Shown: piece after piece, positions 51,994 to 59,654 of the stretch | How positions within the stretch are numbered: position 1 is the stretch's first letter | How the letters are laid out: every line of letters begins with the position of its first letter | Source of the DNA: Fen-999 sp035505955 | Lineage (GTDB): Bacteria > Pseudomonadota > Gammaproteobacteria > Burkholderiales > Rhodocyclaceae | Direction of reading: 5' to 3' | Length of the DNA: 64,000 nt | NCBI GenBank assembly: GCA_035505955.1 | Contig: DATJQH010000114.1 | Location: 23,567-87,566, forward strand | Translations under genes and position numbers: made by a program | Notes under the pieces: generated by a model | Databases searched by the model: none | Told to the model about the DNA's origin: nothing | What the model saw: the letters and a program-made list of their open reading frames with translations, nothing else

Positions 51994-52244
51994 TAGCCCG
52001 CCCTGGCGATCGGGGGCGAACTCCTGACCTCGTCGATGACGCGCGCCAGGCCGGCCAGGGAGTTGACGTCGGTCTTCACGTCGGGAAGGCTGATTCCGAA
52101 ATGATCCTCGACGTCGAAAAGGAATTCGGCTAGCGCCAGCGAATCGATGCCTTGCTCGAGCATCGAGGCGTCGGGATCGAGCGCCTCGGCGTCGATGTTG
52201 TACTTCTTTTGAATGAGGTCCTGCAGCTCCTTCAGCGAGCTCAT
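51993..52244 (-). CDS. Acyl carrier protein 3
   Basis: ACP of 83 residues; the ATG follows GGAG at good spacing. Ser35 in EQGIDSLALAEFLFDVEDHFG is the phosphopantetheine site. It begins with a lysine-rich helix (LKELQDLIQKKYNIDAE). It resembles the XanC/dedicated-ACP type and may carry the aryl starter separately from ACP1 and ACP2 (inference). Confidence 0.9.
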   Translation of the reverse strand: MSSLKELQDLIQKKYNIDAEALDPDASMLEQGIDSLALAEFLFDVEDHFGISLPDVKTDVNSLAGLARVIDEVRSSPPIARAG

Positions 52245-52286
52245 TGCCTGCTCCGTTGCGCTCTCCTGCCAGTGCATATGATACCG

Positions 52287-52949
52287 TTACCGGGCCGGGC
52301 GTAGGCGCAGCGAGGGCACGGCAAACGCGAAGCCGAGCAGGAGCCCGGCGAATACGTCGAGCGCGACGTGCTGCTTGGTGGCGAGCGTCGAGTAGACGAT
52401 GAGCACGAACCAGAGCCAGTTGGCCGTGCGCAACCAGCCCGGCGTGCCGATCAGGCGCAGCAGGTGGTGCATCCATATGACGGAGAACGCGGCCGTCGCG
52501 ACGTGCAGCGACGGGCAGGCGTTGCCGGGCGCATCCAGCCCCTTGATGATGCGAAAGCCCGGAAAGACGGTCGGGTCGATCGGATAGGCCGGCACGGCCG
52601 TGGGCCAGAAGTGGAAGCACACCAGCGCCGCCAGGCACAGGGCGGCGGTCCAGCAGGCGTATGCGAGCAGTTCCCGGAAGCTGTGCAGCAGCGCGGGCGG
52701 GACGCTGACGTAGATCCACAGGGAAGCGTAGGCAATCAGCGCCGGGGGCTGGAAGGCGATCAGATCATCCAGCCAGGTGAGTGGCATCGGCAGCACCGGG
52801 TGGGCGGGGTGGTGCAGGATGTCGAAGTAGGCGACGAAGAAGATCCAGATGAAGGCGGTGGTGCCGGCAGCCTTCAGCCAGGCAAAGCGCTTGAAGCGTG
52901 CCAGCAGTTCATGTTGCCATTCAGCCGACGCGCTGCGCGGCCGGTTCAC
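52287..52949 (-). CDS. PAP2-superfamily membrane phosphatase/phosphotransferase
   Basis: Membrane protein of 220 residues from a GTG. PAP2 motifs: CPSLHVATAAFS (PSxH) and KQHVALDVFAGLLLG (catalytic His with the following Asp). About six hydrophobic segments. Such proteins dephosphorylate lipid phosphates or move head groups onto lipids (as in inositol phosphorylceramide synthases). In this operon it may make or modify the lipid acceptor for the polyene (inference). Confidence 0.85.
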   Translation of the reverse strand: MNRPRSASAEWQHELLARFKRFAWLKAAGTTAFIWIFFVAYFDILHHPAHPVLPMPLTWLDDLIAFQPPALIAYASLWIYVSVPPALLHSFRELLAYACWTAALCLAALVCFHFWPTAVPAYPIDPTVFPGFRIIKGLDAPGNACPSLHVATAAFSVIWMHHLLRLIGTPGWLRTANWLWFVLIVYSTLATKQHVALDVFAGLLLGFAFAVPSLRLRPAR

Positions 52950-52951
52950 GA

Positions 52952-54151
52952 TCAGCTGGTCCGGATGACGATCTCGCGCACGCGCGCAAGCCGGTGCGAG
53001 ACCATCGGCACTGTAAGCATGGTACTCGCGACCGCCATTAGCAGGAGGGCCGTGAAGGCCTCGCTGGTGATGATCTGCTTGTCGAGCAGGATGTTGACGA
53101 AGATGATCATGATCAGAGCCTTGGTCTGCAGCAGCCAGCCGATGATCGTGGCTTCGCCCGGCGCCCATTTGAGGATGCGGCCGGCAAGGTGGACGCCCGC
53201 CAGTTTGCCGGCGATCTCGGCGACCAGCAGCAGGGCCGTGGCGAAGAACACGGCTTCGCCGCCCATGTTCCAGTTGGTACGCAGACCGGTGGAGAGAAAA
53301 AACACCGGCATGATCACCAGCAGCACGTGGTGCCGCAGTTGATCCATCTTCTCCTGGTCGAACCAGTCGGCATCCATGATGGCGCCGGCGAGGAAGGCGC
53401 CAACCATGAAATGCAGCCCCGACCAGTCCGCGCCGAACGCACAGACGGCGAGCCAGATCAGCGCCACGTACCAGCGGTCGCGCTCCGGCAGCCGGCGCAT
53501 CAGCTTGCGGAAGGCGTAGCCGACGATGGTGAAACTTAACAGGAAGGCCACCTGCTTGCCAACCCGCTCCCAGTCGGTCAGGATCAGCGCCAGCACGCCC
53601 CAGATGGCGACGTCGTCGAGACTGGCGTAGCGCAGGATGCGCTGGCCGATCGGCTGGCGCAGGATTTCCAGCTTCTCCATGAACAGGATCAGGATCGGCA
53701 GCGCGGTGACGGCGCAGGACATGCCGATGCCGAGCACGAACTGCCACTCCATGGCCTTCGGGCCCATCCAGCCGTCCTGCATCAGCAGCACGGCGGCGGC
53801 GGCGCAACCGAAGAGCAGCGGCGTGCCCAGCGCTAGACCGGCCGTGGTGCCGCTCTCGCGTCGGTGGGCCCACGCCTTCTTCAAGTCGAGTTCGACGCCG
53901 GCGATCATCACGAACAACATGACCGCCCACCAGGCGACGCCGTTCAGCGACTGGATCACCTGTGGTGAGAACACGAAGCGGTAGTACTCGGGGAACGCAT
54001 TGCCGAGGATGCCGGGCCCGAGCAGGATGCCGGTGATGATCTGCACGACCACGAGCGGCGCGTAATAGTCAGTCCTGGCGACACGCCAGATCAGGTAGGG
54101 CACGGTGAAGATGATCGCCATGGCGATCAAGAAGATCTCGGAAGTGTTCAT
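52952..54151 (-). CDS. CPA2-family cation:proton antiporter
   Basis: Membrane protein of 399 residues with about 12 hydrophobic segments, all of the Kef/NapA type: YYAPLVVVQIITGILLGPGILGNAFPEYY, GVAWWAVMLFVMIAGVELDLKKAW, and the later LHFMVGAFLAGAIM. It lacks a C-terminal TrkA-N domain. The ATG overlaps the glycosyltransferase stop (ATGA). An antiporter inside a pigment operon is unusual; it may energise or balance export, or be a passenger. Confidence 0.88.
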   Translation of the reverse strand: MNTSEIFLIAMAIIFTVPYLIWRVARTDYYAPLVVVQIITGILLGPGILGNAFPEYYRFVFSPQVIQSLNGVAWWAVMLFVMIAGVELDLKKAWAHRRESGTTAGLALGTPLLFGCAAAAVLLMQDGWMGPKAMEWQFVLGIGMSCAVTALPILILFMEKLEILRQPIGQRILRYASLDDVAIWGVLALILTDWERVGKQVAFLLSFTIVGYAFRKLMRRLPERDRWYVALIWLAVCAFGADWSGLHFMVGAFLAGAIMDADWFDQEKMDQLRHHVLLVIMPVFFLSTGLRTNWNMGGEAVFFATALLLVAEIAGKLAGVHLAGRILKWAPGEATIIGWLLQTKALIMIIFVNILLDKQIITSEAFTALLLMAVASTMLTVPMVSHRLARVREIVIRTS

Positions 54152-54900
54152 GCCAGTCTTCTGCCGATCAGGATCGGCAGCCGGAGGAGGAAACCAAGGA
54201 AAAGGCGCATGTGCATCCAGGTCAGCAGGACGTTGTCGCGCAGGTAGTTGAAGTGCGACACGCCGCCCTCCGAAGCGGCGAAGTAACGCACTGGGGCGGG
54301 CAGGTTGACCGGCGATACGCCGGCCCACGCGAGGCGGACGACGGCCTCGGGATCGAAATCGAAACGACGCATCCAGCGCCCTGCCCGCATTACGCGCAGC
54401 AGGGGCGCCACCGGGTAGACGCGGAACCCATAGAGCGAATCGCCGATGCCGGACCAAAGCGTTTCCAGGTTAGCCCACCAGTTCGACACCTTGCGACCGT
54501 TGACGCGCAGGCGCGGTGCGTCGGCGTCGAATACGGGTTTGCCGAGCACCATCGCGGCCGGGTGCTCGCGCGACACGCGCATGAATTCGGGGATCAGCGC
54601 AGCCGGATGCTGGCCATCGGAATCCATGGTCAGCGCGTGCGTGTAGCCGAGCGCCGCGGCCTCGGTGAGCCCGGCGAGCACCGCGGCCCCCTTGCCGCGA
54701 TTCTCGGGCAGCACCATCACGTGCAGATCGGGATCTTCTTGCGCCATGGCGAGCAGCGCCGCCGTGCTGCCATCAGTGCTACCGTCGACCACGACCCACA
54801 CCGGCGCCCATTGGGCGCGCGCGGCGCGAACCGTGTCCGCCACGCGGGCGCCCGGGTTGTAGCTCGGTATCAGGACGAGATGCGTGGCCGACGGATTCAG
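54148..54900 (-). CDS. Family 2 glycosyltransferase (DPM1/dolichol-phosphate-mannose-synthase-like), CTG start
   Basis: GT-A glycosyltransferase of 250 residues. Family motifs: HLVLIPSYNPG (first strand), VWVVVDGSTDGSTAAL, NRGKGAAVLAGLTEAAALGYTHALTMDSDGQHP (the DxD-type site). The first canonical start in frame, a GTG at 54843, lies inside the fold and would delete the first strand. A CTG at 54900-54898 overlaps the upstream TGA (CTGA) and has AGGAGG at 54913-54908, 7 nt away. I take that as the start. It should transfer a sugar to a lipid acceptor. Confidence 0.8.
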   Translation of the reverse strand: MNPSATHLVLIPSYNPGARVADTVRAARAQWAPVWVVVDGSTDGSTAALLAMAQEDPDLHVMVLPENRGKGAAVLAGLTEAAALGYTHALTMDSDGQHPAALIPEFMRVSREHPAAMVLGKPVFDADAPRLRVNGRKVSNWWANLETLWSGIGDSLYGFRVYPVAPLLRVMRAGRWMRRFDFDPEAVVRLAWAGVSPVNLPAPVRYFAASEGGVSHFNYLRDNVLLTWMHMRLFLGFLLRLPILIGRRLA

Positions 54901-55703
54901 GAGAGCGCCTCCTGCGCCGCCGGGATCCCGGCATCGGCCGGTTGCGGGACCGCCGCCAGTTCGGCACGGAAGTAGGCCTCGAGTTCGCGGCCGAAGTTGG
55001 CAACGTCAGCGGGTGGCGCAAAGCGGCTGCCGAGACGGATGCGAAAGCGCAGCGGCAGCTGCGGCCGGCGCCAAAGCGGCCACGCCTTGCCCAGGTAAGG
55101 CGAGTTGAAGTCGATGATGAGGCTTTGCACCGGCACGCCGGTGCGCTGCGCAATCAGGCCGGCGCTCGCCGTGCAGGCATTGAGCGGAAAGCGCGTGGTG
55201 CGCGTGCCTTCCGGGAAGATCAGCAGATGGGCGCCCTCGCGCAATGCCTTGCGTGCGCGCAACACCATGTCGAGCGGCGGGTCGTTGGGAATGAAGCGCG
55301 CGAGTCGCGCGGCGGCGCCGAGCAGGATGTTGTCCATCAGCGCCGCTTTCATGATGCAGACGAGATCCGGAAAGCGCGAGGCAATCATCACGGCGTCGAG
55401 CAGCGACGGATGGTTTGCGACCAGGACCAGCGGCTCGTCGCGGCGCAGCTCGTCCAGTTCGTGGAGGTCGAAGCGGCAGGCGCAAAACACGGTCAGGAAG
55501 CGCAGGTAGAAGCGAAAGCCGACCATGATCAGGATGCGGCCGAGCGGTTGCCCGAGGCGGCGCGGCAATACTGCATGCAGCGCCATGGCGAACGGCAGCC
55601 AGACCAGGCACAGTGCAGCCAGGCACCCCAGGCCGAGCGCCTGGGCGAGATATTCGTAGGCAGCCCAGGCGCCACGCCCGAGCCATCGCATCAGGTCAGT
55701 CAT
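54897..55703 (-). CDS. 1-acyl-glycerol-3-phosphate-type acyltransferase (LPLAT)
   Basis: PlsC-family protein of 268 residues, with HX4D motif ANHPSLLDAVMI and FPEGTRTTRFPL. The N-terminus is hydrophobic (ALGLGCLAALCLVWLPFAMALHAVL). It is the second acyltransferase class of the locus, besides the LpxL-like one. Likely role: ester transfer of the polyene or of a fatty acid to a lipid. It overlaps the mipA-like gene end by 8 nt. Confidence 0.9.
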   Translation of the reverse strand: MTDLMRWLGRGAWAAYEYLAQALGLGCLAALCLVWLPFAMALHAVLPRRLGQPLGRILIMVGFRFYLRFLTVFCACRFDLHELDELRRDEPLVLVANHPSLLDAVMIASRFPDLVCIMKAALMDNILLGAAARLARFIPNDPPLDMVLRARKALREGAHLLIFPEGTRTTRFPLNACTASAGLIAQRTGVPVQSLIIDFNSPYLGKAWPLWRRPQLPLRFRIRLGSRFAPPADVANFGRELEAYFRAELAAVPQPADAGIPAAQEALS

Positions 55704-56532
55704 CCACCCACACGCGTGTCTTGGACTCGTCGAGCACCCAGGACATGCCGACGCCGGCGGCCGCGAAGTAACGTCTAGCCACCAGCGGGCTGTCCGCGAA
55801 AGCGGCGCCCGAAAGCGAATCGTAGCGCACGAAGGCGCCGAACCACGTCTTGTCGAAGCGTTTCGACAAGGCGACGATGAACTGGCTGCCGCTATAGCCG
55901 CCGCTCGCCGCGTACTGGGGACGCGATGCGGTCGCGTATTGCGGTGCCACGCCGTAGAAGTATTCGTGTTGCCTGCGTGTGGCCCAGATTGGCCCTGCCA
56001 CGAGGCCCAGGTTCCAGCCCGGCAGGCCCGGCATGTCGCCGATGTCCATGTTCAGGTTGGGCGAGAAGATCCAGCCGATGTCGCGCGGCGTGCCTTCGAC
56101 CGTGAAGGCGGCGCGCAGGGGCATGCGCAACTTGACGAACCGGTAGCGGTTTTCGGAGCGCCACAGCGTCAGGTCCATCTCCGGTCCGAACTCGACCGTG
56201 GGCTTGAGGTCGGGCATGCCCGCGCGCGCGGGCACATCGCTGCTGTTCGTGGGCGGCGAGGCCGAGAAGCTCAGTGTCAGGTCGACGCGGTCGGTGTCGA
56301 AAAGGTCGGCGCGCACGCCGTGGCGGTCGGACTTGAGGAAATCGCCGTGGTAAACGAAGTACGGCGTCGGCAGCAGGAAGTTGTGCTGCTTGTCCGAACC
56401 ACGGTAGGCGGGAAACGTGAGGGCGGCAATGCCGACGCCGACTTCCCACGCGGGTTTCTCCTCGCCCGCGCCTGCCGCGACCGGCAGCACCGCAGCGAGC
56501 GCCGCTGCGCACAACATGCGCCGGATCGCCAC
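55696..56532 (-). CDS. MipA/OmpV-family outer-membrane protein
   Basis: Beta-barrel protein of 278 residues. The GTG start gives a signal peptide with an Arg pair (MAIRRMLCAAALAAVLPVAAGAG). Features of the family: WEVGVGIAALTFPAYRGSDKQHNFLLPTPYFVYHGDFLK near the N-terminus and the terminal FAAAGVGMSWVLDESKTRVWVDD with alternating aromatics. An outer-membrane member of the pigment operon, perhaps for insertion or anchoring. It starts 2 nt after the chorismatase stop. Confidence 0.87.
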   Translation of the reverse strand: MAIRRMLCAAALAAVLPVAAGAGEEKPAWEVGVGIAALTFPAYRGSDKQHNFLLPTPYFVYHGDFLKSDRHGVRADLFDTDRVDLTLSFSASPPTNSSDVPARAGMPDLKPTVEFGPEMDLTLWRSENRYRFVKLRMPLRAAFTVEGTPRDIGWIFSPNLNMDIGDMPGLPGWNLGLVAGPIWATRRQHEYFYGVAPQYATASRPQYAASGGYSGSQFIVALSKRFDKTWFGAFVRYDSLSGAAFADSPLVARRYFAAAGVGMSWVLDESKTRVWVDD

Positions 56533-56533
56533 G

Positions 56534-57562
56534 TCAGCAACTGCCCATCGGGTGCGACGCCATGGCCTCGATTTCCACCAGCAGATCGGCACGACAGATG
56601 TCGGCCTGCACATAGACCACGGGCGCCGTGCGGCCTACCTGCTCTTCCACGATCGCCTGCACGAGCGGGTAGTCCTCGGCGTGCCGGATATAGGCTCGCA
56701 GGCTAAGTTCGGCCAGCATGTAAGGCGTCGAACGGGTCACGGCGTTGGCTGCGCCAAGCAGCGCCGCGATGTTGGCCAGCGTCTCGCGCGTTTGGCCGGC
56801 GACATCGCCGATGTGCAGCGTCCGGTGGCCGACGATGCTGGCCGTGCCTGAGATGAACAGCAGTTCCTGTCCGGGCAGCGTGGCAAATGCGGCGCGGGAA
56901 AAGGTCGGGCTGCGCGGTCCGTAGCTCGCCGGGTAGTTGTAGGCGCTCACCTGGCGCGGGTTTTCGATCGGCGTTGGCGCGGAGCGTCCGGCCATGAAGG
57001 CGATCGTCAGCGGGCCGCTCGGCGTCCCCAGGGCGCACGCGGCGGGCACGCGGCCCTGCGCCAGCCGGCCGCTGGCGACAAAGGCATCGTAGCGGCCGAT
57101 GTTGAACTGGCGATAGCGTTCGAGCCCATCGCGCTCGACGTTGATTTCGGAGAGGTAGTTCCAGGCGCGCCAGAGATGCGCATAGCCCTCGCGGTCGAGC
57201 AAAGCGAAGATCCTGCCGTAGGCATCCTCGGCGGCATGCTGGAGCGGCAGCGGACTGCCGCGGAAGGCGCCTTCCTCGACGTCGACGACCCCATAGAGCA
57301 CGTTATCGTCGACTCGGAAGCGGATGCCCCGGAACTCGCCCGAGCGGCACGACTCGGCGCTGTACCAGACTTCGTTCAGCGCGCCCGCGGAACGCCCGAG
57401 CAATGGTGCAGCAACATTCTGCACCGGCAGTTCGCCATGCCACGCCTTGGCTGGACCGCCGATGCAGGTGACGCCCAGCAGGCGTTGCCTCTGGGCGTCC
57501 GTCAGGTCTGCAAGTTGCGGCGGTGACAGCTGCGAGTGCGCGACCGGCGTTTCTTCGGTCAT
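56534..57562 (-). CDS. XanB2/FkbO/Hyg5-type chorismatase
   Basis: Protein of 342 residues in the chorismatase family (FkbO, Hyg5, XanB2), which combines a trisulfide-like N-terminal half with a YjgF/RidA-like C-terminal half (FATLPGQELLFISGTASIVGHRTLHIGDVAGQTRETLANIAALLGAAN). It would convert chorismate to 3- and/or 4-hydroxybenzoate, the starter of xanthomonadins. Family members give different products; the product type cannot be fixed by eye. It overlaps the halogenase stop (ATGA). Confidence 0.88.
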   Translation of the reverse strand: MTEETPVAHSQLSPPQLADLTDAQRQRLLGVTCIGGPAKAWHGELPVQNVAAPLLGRSAGALNEVWYSAESCRSGEFRGIRFRVDDNVLYGVVDVEEGAFRGSPLPLQHAAEDAYGRIFALLDREGYAHLWRAWNYLSEINVERDGLERYRQFNIGRYDAFVASGRLAQGRVPAACALGTPSGPLTIAFMAGRSAPTPIENPRQVSAYNYPASYGPRSPTFSRAAFATLPGQELLFISGTASIVGHRTLHIGDVAGQTRETLANIAALLGAANAVTRSTPYMLAELSLRAYIRHAEDYPLVQAIVEEQVGRTAPVVYVQADICRADLLVEIEAMASHPMGSC

Positions 57563-58890
57563 GCGTGACCCATCTCGGCGTCTTCGACGGGCTGGATGTT
57601 GAACTGCCGGCGCTTCCACGCCATCCAGGAACGCACGGGCCGGGACAGAGCCGACACGTAGTAGATGCCCTTCAGCACCCGGATCGAGCGCCAGATCGGC
57701 GTCTTGCCGAAGATGTCGCCGGCCAGCAGCGACAGCAGCGCTTCCTTGACGCGGAACACGTTGCGCGGATGCATGAAGATGTCGCGCATGTTCGGATTCG
57801 TGATGCGGTAGATGAACCAGGAGAACTCCTTCGGTCCGTGCTTCATCAGCCGGTCGAATTCGGCCATGGCCGCCGGTGCCTTCGCCGGGGTCTTCAGGCA
57901 GGTGTCGATGGCATCGGCGGCGATGAAGGCGCTGTTCATGGCCAGCAGCACGCCCGACGAGAAGACCGGGTCGATGAAGGCGTAGGCGTCGCCGAGCAGC
58001 ACATAGTTCTTGCCGTGGTTGCGCTCCGAAACGTACGAAAAGTTGCCGGTCGCTTCCACCTCGTTGATCAGCTTCGCATCCATGAGGCGTTCCTTCAGCG
58101 GCGGGCACATGGCGATGCCGTCCATCAGGAACTCGGTCAGCGTGCGCTTGCCGCGCGTCTTCATGAAATACGGCCAGGTCACCATGCCGATGCTGGTCTG
58201 GTCGTTCTGCATCGGGATGAACCAGAACCAGCCGTGCTCGAACCAAAAGATCGTGATGTTGCCCTCGGCCTCGCCCGCGTGGCGCTTGGCGCCGGCGAAA
58301 TGGCCGTACACCGACGAGCTGTTGTGCTTCGGATTGCGGTGCTTGATCTGGAACTTGTTGGCGAGGAAGGTATCGCGGCCGGAAGCATCGACGACGAAGC
58401 GGGCACGCCAACTCAGCGTGCTGCCGTCGTCGTTTTCGGCTTCGACGATGGCGCCGGTGTCGTCCGGCAGGAACTCGACCTTGCGCGCGCGGCAGCCCTC
58501 ATGCACCTCAACGCCCTTCTTCTCGGCGTTGCGGATCATGATCTCGTCGAACTTCGAGCGCAGCACCTGGTAGGCATAGGGCATCGACTTGTCCCAGGCG
58601 TCGGCGAACTCGAAGACCTGTTTCTTGCCGTCGGCAAACGAAACGAATTCGGCAGCGCGCTTGACCATGCCGATCGCCTTGATCTCCTCGGCTATGCCGA
58701 GGCGTTCGAAGAGCGGCAGGTTGGCCGGCAGCAGCGACTCACCGATGTGGAATCGCGGATGATGTTCCTTTTCGAGCACGACGACCTTGTGGCCCCTTTC
58801 GGCCAGCAGCGGTGCAACCGTGCATCCGGCCGGTCCGCCGCCGATCACCAGGACGTCGCATTCCATTTCGTTGGCACTATTTTGTTGCAT
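57559..58890 (-). CDS. Flavin-dependent halogenase
   Basis: FAD enzyme of 443 residues. Dinucleotide motif GGGPAGCT at residues 17-24, GESLLP at 50-55, catalytic-Lys candidate Lys77, and the halogenase signature WFWFIP at 221-226 (W-x-W-x-I-P). These distinguish halogenases from ordinary flavin monooxygenases. In xanthomonadin loci this class of enzyme is assumed to brominate the aryl head. It overlaps the lipoprotein gene at its start and the chorismatase at its end. Confidence 0.88.
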   Translation of the reverse strand: MQQNSANEMECDVLVIGGGPAGCTVAPLLAERGHKVVVLEKEHHPRFHIGESLLPANLPLFERLGIAEEIKAIGMVKRAAEFVSFADGKKQVFEFADAWDKSMPYAYQVLRSKFDEIMIRNAEKKGVEVHEGCRARKVEFLPDDTGAIVEAENDDGSTLSWRARFVVDASGRDTFLANKFQIKHRNPKHNSSSVYGHFAGAKRHAGEAEGNITIFWFEHGWFWFIPMQNDQTSIGMVTWPYFMKTRGKRTLTEFLMDGIAMCPPLKERLMDAKLINEVEATGNFSYVSERNHGKNYVLLGDAYAFIDPVFSSGVLLAMNSAFIAADAIDTCLKTPAKAPAAMAEFDRLMKHGPKEFSWFIYRITNPNMRDIFMHPRNVFRVKEALLSLLAGDIFGKTPIWRSIRVLKGIYYVSALSRPVRSWMAWKRRQFNIQPVEDAEMGHA

Positions 58891-59614
58891 CTTTCGTCAC
58901 TCCCTTCTTGGTACTGGCTGGTTTGGTGGCAGGCGTGTTCGCTGCGGGGGTGGCGGAGGTGGGAGCCGGCTCGGGGGCGGCATGGCCCTGTACCAGCATG
59001 TAGCCTACGGTCTCTGGGTGGCCCGTCACTTCCTTGACGCGGCCGGCGCCGTTCCAGTGGACTTTGTATTCGCCCCAGCTCGACCACCAGTAACGCCAGT
59101 AGGGCGCATCGAGGCGGGGATTTTCGTTGGTCATCGGGTAGCCCAGCGACATGACGACCTGCTCCTTCGTCATGCCGAGCATGATCTGCCCGCTCTGGAT
59201 CGCCTTGCGCACGGCCGGCGAGTAACTGGCCAACCGTGCTTTCGGATCGTCCTTGACGATGAGCTTGTTGGCCCATTGCTCCGTTGTCTCTGCGGTCCGG
59301 CCGTAGTCAAGGCCGAGGCGGTACTTCTTGCCGTCGATCTCGACGTAGGCGATGTAGCGATCGATGCTCTTCAGCCTGATCGGCGTGCCGGCCGGGATCA
59401 TCGGCAGTTGCGCGTAGTTGCCGTCGTTGATCCAGTCGCCGCTGTAATGGAAGTTGCAACAGGTGTAGCCGGTAGGCGCGGCTGCCGCGGGAGCGCTTTG
59501 GGCTGCCGACGCGTCGTCCGACTTGACTTCATCCTTCTTGCAGCCTCCCACCGCGACTGCGGCGGCGACGGCGACAAGCGTGACGAGTGATCGTTTCGCG
59601 AGTAGGCCTTTCAT
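58877..59614 (-). CDS. Outer-membrane lipoprotein with BamE/SmpA-like domain
   Basis: Lipoprotein of 245 residues, lipobox VGGC (Cys25), then an Ala/Pro-rich linker. A central domain (about 50-140) has CCNFHYSGDWINDG and KYRLGLDYGR. Then RKAIQSGQIMLGMTKEQVVMSLGYP and WGEYKVHWNGAGRVKEV form the BamE/SmpA-like repeat, followed by a low-complexity tail (PTSATPAANTPATKPASTKKG). The end overlaps the halogenase start by 14 nt. A role in anchoring or handling the pigment at the outer membrane is inference. Confidence 0.75.
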   Translation of the reverse strand: MKGLLAKRSLVTLVAVAAAVAVGGCKKDEVKSDDASAAQSAPAAAAPTGYTCCNFHYSGDWINDGNYAQLPMIPAGTPIRLKSIDRYIAYVEIDGKKYRLGLDYGRTAETTEQWANKLIVKDDPKARLASYSPAVRKAIQSGQIMLGMTKEQVVMSLGYPMTNENPRLDAPYWRYWWSSWGEYKVHWNGAGRVKEVTGHPETVGYMLVQGHAAPEPAPTSATPAANTPATKPASTKKGVTKDATK

Positions 59615-59648
59615 GCTTTTTTCCTTGTCTGGTCAAAGAAATTTGCTA

Positions 59649-59654
59649 ATTATA
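59649..59654 (-). promoter_or_regulatory. Perfect -10 hexamer upstream of the lipoprotein-halogenase genes
   Basis: TATAAT on the minus strand, overlapping the radical SAM stop codon, about 35 nt upstream of the lipoprotein ATG. No clear -35 is present at the right spacing, so it could be an activator-dependent or secondary promoter that gives the halogenase-chorismatase part its own start. The ribosome site AAGGAAAAAAGC precedes the ATG. Confidence 0.4.
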
